Shown here: in pieces, positions 58,010-64,000 of the stretch | How the letters are laid out: every line of letters begins with the position of its first letter | Position numbering within the stretch: the first letter of the stretch is position 1 | DNA from: Datnioides undecimradiatus | Taxonomy: Eukaryota; Chordata; Actinopteri; Lobotiformes; Datnioididae | DNA length: 64,000 bases | Assembly: GCA_008933995.1 (NCBI GenBank) | Contig: WARS01000110.1 | Location: 1,922,001-1,986,000 of the forward strand | Reading direction: 5' to 3' | Translations under genes and position numbers: made by a program | The notes under the pieces: generated by a model | Seen by the model: the letters and a program-made list of their open reading frames with translations, nothing else | What the model was told of the DNA's origin: nothing | The model's database searches: none

Positions 58010-58160
58010 ATGAGGGAAAAGACGATGCCATTAGCTCATGATACACAATCCTCCCCAACTGGCGGGAAATTACTGTCAGCGGGGCAGCTCACCGCACTGC
58101 AAGCTGCAAAACAATGGATGGGCCTCGACCAAATTAAAGCTCCATAAATCACGAGGTGTT
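58010..58160. promoter_or_regulatory. Possible conserved non-coding block
   Basis: CCATTAGCTCATGATACAC, then CAACTGGCGGGAAATTACTG, then GCTGCAAAACAATGGATGGG (SOX core ACAATGG at 58111-58117), then CCAAATTAAAGCTCCATAAA. Four motif types in 150 bases of unique, GC-balanced sequence make this one of the denser candidate enhancers. Function is inferred. Confidence 0.38.
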
Positions 58161-60999
58161 TAACTACGCCACGCATGTGAACAAGGGGGGAAGAGATGGA
58201 GAAAGATGGAACGCAAATGGAGGGGTGTCACAGTGTGAGGAGGCTTGGATTGTGTGGGGAGGGGGGCTAATGACAGATTCATATGCATGTATCAGCAGTG
58301 AAGAAAAAGGAGAAAGGAAAGCTTATTCCTGTCTCCTAATGGGAACCAGGATTATTCTGTATCACCATACACCCGAGTGTAATGCCACAGGTACAACTGA
58401 GCTGCTCCCTCGTAGTTGGGTGAGAAACATAGAACAAAGAAAACCAATGTACATATATAGAGCCCAAACATTATCAGACAAAGGGTCTTAATTGAGCCCA
58501 TCATTCTCCATGTCTGTTAATCAAGACATAGAGTTCTTGTGACATATTCTGTGTCAAATTTAAGTCTGTGGCACCTTAATGTTGGATCATCATGATTATG
58601 TGACCACATACACGAGGGTATCTGCGATAATGCCCATGCTCATTTGTCATGGACCTCAAACCTCAGCAGAGAGCAAAGCTCAATATCTGTGTCAAACCCA
58701 AGCTTCCTGTAGATGGTGATCACTAGCCACAACCATGACACTAAACCACAGTTTCAGCAAAATTCTTCAGCATCAAAGCAGGAAGTTGGTGCCCCAGATC
58801 AGGAGGGCATGCTAGTTGTTTTCTATGTCATGAGTTTTAGATTTCCATTATGACACAAAGCCCAAAGAAGACACATGGGGAAGACACCTGGCCCCAAAAC
58901 AATTGCTCTCCAAGTGCCGTACTGACTAGACTTGGTCACAACGTCTTTGCTGTCCGTTTCGACCCAGCAGAGGAGGTCCAAAGAACATCAAGAGCACATC
59001 ACTGATGGTGCTTTGCAAAATTACATAATGGGTCTCCAAGGGAGAGGTATATCTCTGCACAAGGTGACAACTTTGAAGGGAATGGTGACCAAATTTAAAT
59101 CTGGGTCAGTTTTTTGCCTGATGTAGGCCCAGTCAACCTCATGCATGACTCATGATGTTATATACCTTTTCTTATCTGTCAGATTATGCAGGTAGAACTA
59201 CTGGGTTAAGGTAAGGTACGGGCCACAGTCAAGTTTGGTCTCCAATACAGAGACTTTGTACGCCCAATCATTCACCCTGGATTCTATGATTTTGCGGCCT
59301 TATAACAATGCCATGCTACTTCCACCTTTGTTTCTAAGAGAAGACAGCCATTGTTCCTATGGCCACAAGGCTTTGCTTTTCATAAGCACCTATAGGACAT
59401 ACTCACAAGTTCAAGATTCACACAAGTATAACTTACTGTAAAGTGCTCAGCATTTTGAATGGAGAATGCCCGAAAGAGGACTGTTTGGACAAGCTGAAGA
59501 CAGTTTAATGTTATGTTCTCTAGTGAAAACATCCTTTCCCTTAATGAAGAAAGTAGGTTCTTAACAAACGAACCCTGCAAATTATTGTGCAAATTATTGT
59601 GCCCTACTTAACTTTCACCCAGTAAAATTTGATATTTGACTCTGAATTAACTTATTTATCCATTGTGGTTCTTTATTTAAATTGTTTTTTATTTGTTTTC
59701 TTTTTTATAGCTTCCATAACTTAAGAAAACTTTGAGAGCTTGTAATTCTATGGGCTCACCACGTGAGGCTTTCTAAATATCATTTGTTTTCTCTAACTGA
59801 GGTTGCAATTATGCTTTTATACACATCAAAGCAGTATACACCTTGATAGAAAAAAAATGAATTTAAAGGAAAAGAATTACCGTAGTGACCACTGACCAAT
59901 TCGGTGGAGAAAACATGAGTATTCAGTACTACATGCCTCTAAACAAACCCTGCAACAGCAAAGCTGTGACAAATCAGTAAGAGATGGGGCCAAAGCTGAT
60001 GCTCCCAAAACAGCTGTGATGGCCTCTAAAAGTCTATTGTAACTGCCGTGGTCACAGTCATTTCAAATAAAAGTGAAATTGTCTATGAACTCTCTCCAGC
60101 CTCTCTCTTTTTTTCTGCTAAAATAATTGAGCTGGGAGACGAGGTGCTGCAGACCTCAGACACAACATTTTGATAGGAAGGACAGAGACATTTTTTGTAT
60201 CATTTTTCAAGGGTGCTGTGCTGCTTTCATGAAGGTCCTCATGGATTTTCAATCAGTACTAACAGCAGTATTTGGTGACTACTACTCAGAAGAGGAGCTC
60301 ACACAATGATATTTGACTTGGGGTTCAAAAGGCCGTAGAGTCATTCAGACCTTTTCTGTTTTTTTCCCCTCATCGTGGCTGAATGTAACGTTTCAGACAG
60401 AATGGAAGCCTTTGTGTGATACACTCTAACAACAGCCACGACAATGACTTCTCATTACTTAAAAGATATTTGGAGCAGTCTCTTAAATTACACAAGTCCT
60501 GACAATTGGTTAGACCTGGAATTCGTTTTCAGTGAAAAAGACAGGTGGACAATTTTCAACTCTATATCCCTCGAGGAGAGAATAAACCATTTCACTGTGA
60601 GGAGGAAGGGGACTATTTTGTGGACTCAATTGTGGGACAGCTTAGTAAAGATGAGGAATTCTTCAGAGTACAGAAACACTGTTAAGGTTGTACAGTGAAA
60701 GCTGTAGACCAAATTCAATACAACATAACAGGTACTGTGTCATAGAGTCTGTTCCACCCTGCACTATGAATGCATACAATCTGGCACACATACGTCACGT
60801 TTGAATGTGCGTGGACAGAATGACCCCAGAAAAAATCACTTGGACTCATGAGCATCGAATTCTTAAAAGCAGCTGTTCATATTGCGGCTAAGTGACCTCC
60901 TGTGATGGGCGAATAATTTACTGTATTAAAATATACAGAAGTTCTGTTTTGCCATTGTACTGCTGCAGCATCAGTTAAGCATGTTTTCAACCTCATAAC
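58161..60999. other. Long non-coding stretch, nothing assigned
   Basis: About 2.8 kb, starting with a purine-rich patch (58180-58320). Around 58550-59230 the composition is more even, as in an old transposon interior, but I find no landmark. The 84-codon frame at 60444-60698 (Trp/Ser-rich) has no recognised domain and no exon signals. Confidence 0.45.
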
Positions 61000-61310
61000 C
61001 GACTTAGTTGTCTATTCAGCCAAACTGCCAACGTATAAACCGTACCGATGCTAGCTGGAGCAAGCCTGGAATGCATGCAATGTCTGTGTGCGTATGCCTG
61101 TCAAGGCTATGCGAGTGTATCCGTATGTGCTTTAAAGACATAGAGTCATATGGCAATCAAGACGAGTGTGATTTTATTTTCGCTATGGCTGAAACACAGT
61201 CAACTAGCTTGGATGAGATTTAATCTCTGTCCACAAAGCCGAAATTCGTCAAACTGGCTAATTTGCACCCACTTGAATGTTTGCTATGACTTTGTACGCT
61301 TTTGCATTGT
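61000..61310. promoter_or_regulatory. Possible conserved non-coding block
   Basis: GC-balanced unique sequence with several CpGs (CAACGTATAAACCGTACCGA, TGCGAGTGTATCCGTATG) and GGAATGCATGCAATG in the middle. The 71-codon frame across it has no domain. Regulatory role inferred. Confidence 0.3.
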
Positions 61311-63159
61311 GGTAACTGTGGATAATGTAATTAGAAAATGTAATAAAAACTGATGAACCAATGCGAGCTAGAAGAGCCTCCTAATATGGTAAAAGAAAAT
61401 AGTATAACACAAAGATTTTGAATGTATAATAGCAGCTATCAAACCAGTGCTTTACCATTACATTGTGATTTCCTAGCTTTTTTAAGGGAAAAAATGTAAT
61501 AACAGCAAACAGCCAGGGTGACATATTTGTGTTTGATGTACTGTTTTCTGTACATCTTTAAACATCTGGGAGAAGTGGTCAAGGTGATTTGGCATTAACT
61601 TCAGTTTAGGGTTACTCAATGGTGTGAAAGGTAAAGCTCGAAGGAGTTCACAGACATACGGGATAGTTCTGTTCACTACTTTCTTTACACTCTACCTCTA
61701 AAATGACCTTCATCTTCAGTCTGAACAATCTTTATGAAGTTGTTTGGTTATTTTGGTTTTCTTTTCTAACCTTCAGTTGTGTCAGCTGCCTGAACATAGC
61801 AAAACCTTAACCACAGAGGTGGCACATTGAAAATGCTCATATGAATGGTTTTACAAGACTTATTTGTTGCTAAGGTATGAGGACATGTTTTGAGGCATTT
61901 TGAGTCACGGACAGGCTGCCCGGAGAAGGCTGACATCATCTTATTTTTATCTTGTTTTTGGTTTATTTGTGTGGTTTAAATTGATGTCTAATCACAAGTG
62001 CACTTGTATTATCAAGGAATTATTTAATATATAGCTGAACCTATACAGATTCATATTGTGTATAGTGTAGTTACAGTTTCATGAACATATTAACTGATGC
62101 TACAGGAAACATTACTGTGCAAACAGTTACAAGATCATTTATCAAAGTCTCTTCCCCATCTCACACTAGCAACTAGCAAAAGAAAGAACACAGATACATT
62201 TTAGTTAATTTTCGTTCATCTATATTCCCATTTCATTTTTTTCTTGTGATTTTTTTATTATTATTATTTTAATTTTGCCTAAATAGATATTGCCGCAGAT
62301 TTTTAAAATACATTTAACTCAGTAAGTTTTTCCGCAGGAGACAACGACACACGTGCAGGCTCAAGCAGCAGTTTTAAGACACAGTGAGAGTTAATCAGTA
62401 TTGAGAAAGCAATTGCCTCCACAGATCTTATTCCATTATGGAGACTTTAAACAAACTTGTGATTCAATACATGGTCAAATACTGAAGGCAAGGTAGAATC
62501 TGTCAGAGTCATTGCATGGTGCAGTCACATTTTGATACTTTAGTCATTCCTTTCATCATCTATGAAATTATGCATTACTGTTAATGAGCAATAAAAGTGA
62601 CAAAATAGTCATTTCACCAGGTGAATTCTGAGCAAATCCTGGGGTTCTTGCTGGGTTTCGTTTCAAAAAGTGATGGAATTTCCTTTGTGGAAACAGTTGT
62701 TTGAAATGTGAATTGTCTTTTTGCATGAGGTTTGCATTAGATTTTCACATGTGGAAAAAAAATGTAGTGTGTAATGGCATGTGGAAAAAACTGATTTATG
62801 GATATTCTCACATCTAGAAAATGGACTGCCACAGAGTCAGTCATGTGTATGTGCCAACATGGTCACACCAAAGTGTGTAATAGACCCACTGGCCCACCAT
62901 GTCGATGTCACGTTTTTTGTTTTTTTTTGTGTGTCACGTTATTTAGTGCTGTATTTTTGTAGGATTTCACATGTGCGCATTTAAAGAGGCTTTTAAAGAA
63001 TAATGCTGGCATTATCATTGTCCACTCGCACAGGAGAAAATCTTACATTTGCTGGGGACTGTTTTCAAGAAATTATTACTCTGTGTTTACAAAACTTGTT
63101 AGTAAGATACATTTTGCTGTTTTCATGTGATTTGTTTACATTGAGTAATAAATAAAAAT
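61311..63159. other. Long AT-rich non-coding stretch
   Basis: Unique AT-rich sequence with a TTATTATTATTATTTT run near 62258-62273 and a T8 run near 62920. No coding domain, RNA gene or transposon recognised. Confidence 0.55.
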
Positions 63160-63425
63160 GGCACCGGCCTTACACATAAGCAAATTAGCAGTCGAGTACA
63201 AAGTATGTGACTTGTTCAAAGTGTTTTCAATATTATTTTAAGTAAATCTTAACACACAAACTCAAATAATGTTTGCTCACCCCCAAAGGCTGAGAAAGGG
63301 CCCACGGTCCATCAGAGTAACAGTTATGAGACTGTCATTTGGTCTGACACAAACATCACCTTGGGACTGCCTGACAATGGACAGCGTCAGGTGAATTACA
63401 CCATGTTTTTTCTGTTTAGGGAATA
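63160..63425. promoter_or_regulatory. Possible conserved non-coding block
   Basis: Unique sequence with CATAAGCAAATTAGCAGTCG, GACTGTCATTTGGTCTGACA and CCTGACAATGGACAGCGTCA (SOX-like ACAATGG and a TGACA half site). Regulatory role inferred. Confidence 0.32.
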
Positions 63426-64000
63426 ACGAGGTTCATTCAGCAATGTCTCTGACACATAATCATATAGAATTTTTTTTTTTTAAAAATCCCCAAAAAATTA
63501 TTAAAACATGTATTTTCTACACTGTCCAAATGTTTGTTCCTCAATGGCATGCTGCGCAGGCATAAAAGTCAAATGCAAGCAGCAAAGTCATTATGCACAG
63601 GGGCCGACAGCAAGATCAGCCAGCTGTATTTCTTGTATTCAGCATGTAGATGGTGCTTGCGAAAGTGGCCACCGCGCCGTGTCATAGTCTGCAGTATGAA
63701 CGCAGCTCCATCTAGTGTTACACACTGAGAACTCAGACAGGATCCCAGACAAAGTCAGCCAGCTGTAACAATGGTTTGCAGTCATCTCACAGTTTGCACC
63801 GCGGACTCTTATCATACATCAGTTGCTGTAATTTTTTCCTCTTCTTTTGGTCACTAGAGACTAATCCAAGCTGAGGGAACAATCTAATCCACTTGTAAAT
63901 TTATACTATGAATGCAAACAAGGCTTTGCATGTTTACTTAATAATGAATGTCTCAATTGTTTTTCTCCTTTTTTTTCCCAATGTTTTCAATAGCAAATCT
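63426..64000. other. Non-coding; GC-richer patch at 63.64-63.80 kb
   Basis: A T/A run lies near 63471-63485. About 63640-63810 is less AT-rich with CpGs (GTGGCCACCGCGCCGTGTC) and could be a further regulatory block. The rest is AT-rich. No gene signal at the window edge. Confidence 0.45.

Overview
The window looks like 64 kb of non-coding DNA from a bony fish (teleost). I infer this from the dispersed repeats, many of which I recognise as teleost families: Rex1-like and L2/CR1-like LINE remnants, a tRNA-derived element ending in a GCTATATAAGTACAG-type tail, a TAGGATTTAGnGGnATC-type MITE, a THAP-bearing transposon end, a decayed Ty3/gypsy pol, and many CA/GT, TA and poly-A tracts. It is visibly AT-rich. 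I found no intact host protein-coding gene, no rRNA, no true tRNA gene, no CRISPR array and no bacterial-style operon. The open frames are short, many begin at non-ATG codons, and many lie in simple repeats or dead transposons.

Layout. 0-4 kb: a possible conserved block, a GT tract, a poly-A-tailed insertion and a repeat rich in AGTTAACTAG. 4.3-6.2 kb: the start of a THAP-encoding transposon followed by about 1.5 kb I cannot assign. 6-19 kb: mostly AT-rich sequence with simple repeats, one tRNA-derived element fragment and possible regulatory blocks (7.9, 9.8, 12.8-13.7, 17 kb). 19.2-25.1 kb: a transposon graveyard holding Rex1-like LINE pieces, a gypsy reverse transcriptase remnant and a probable solo LTR. 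It is interrupted at 20.9-21.3 kb by an apparently unique block with an RFX-type palindrome. 25.1-26.6 kb: an octamer-containing block followed by about 1 kb that switches from purine-rich to pyrimidine-rich. 27.3-32.5 kb: another LINE 3' end and several unique blocks. 33.3-36.2 kb: the longest largely repeat-free stretch and the best candidate enhancer cluster. 36.6 kb: a 141-bp TA tract containing one ambiguous base. 40-46 kb: GC-richer unique blocks and three tRNA-derived element copies, two fused tail to tail. 46-64 kb: mostly unique AT-rich sequence with a MITE, a second AGTTAACTAG-family copy and scattered possible regulatory blocks.

Function. The pattern of long gene-free sequence with unique blocks rich in homeodomain, POU, SOX, forkhead and RFX-like words between decayed transposons is typical of a gene desert or large intron near a developmental regulator. 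That is inference. Conservation cannot be seen in one sequence, and the target gene cannot be named from it. I did not find evidence for a new multi-gene system. The features most worth checking are the 25.6-26.6 kb purine/pyrimidine quasi-palindrome, the AGTTAACTAG repeat family, the tail-to-tail element pair, and the possibly nested Rex1/gypsy region.
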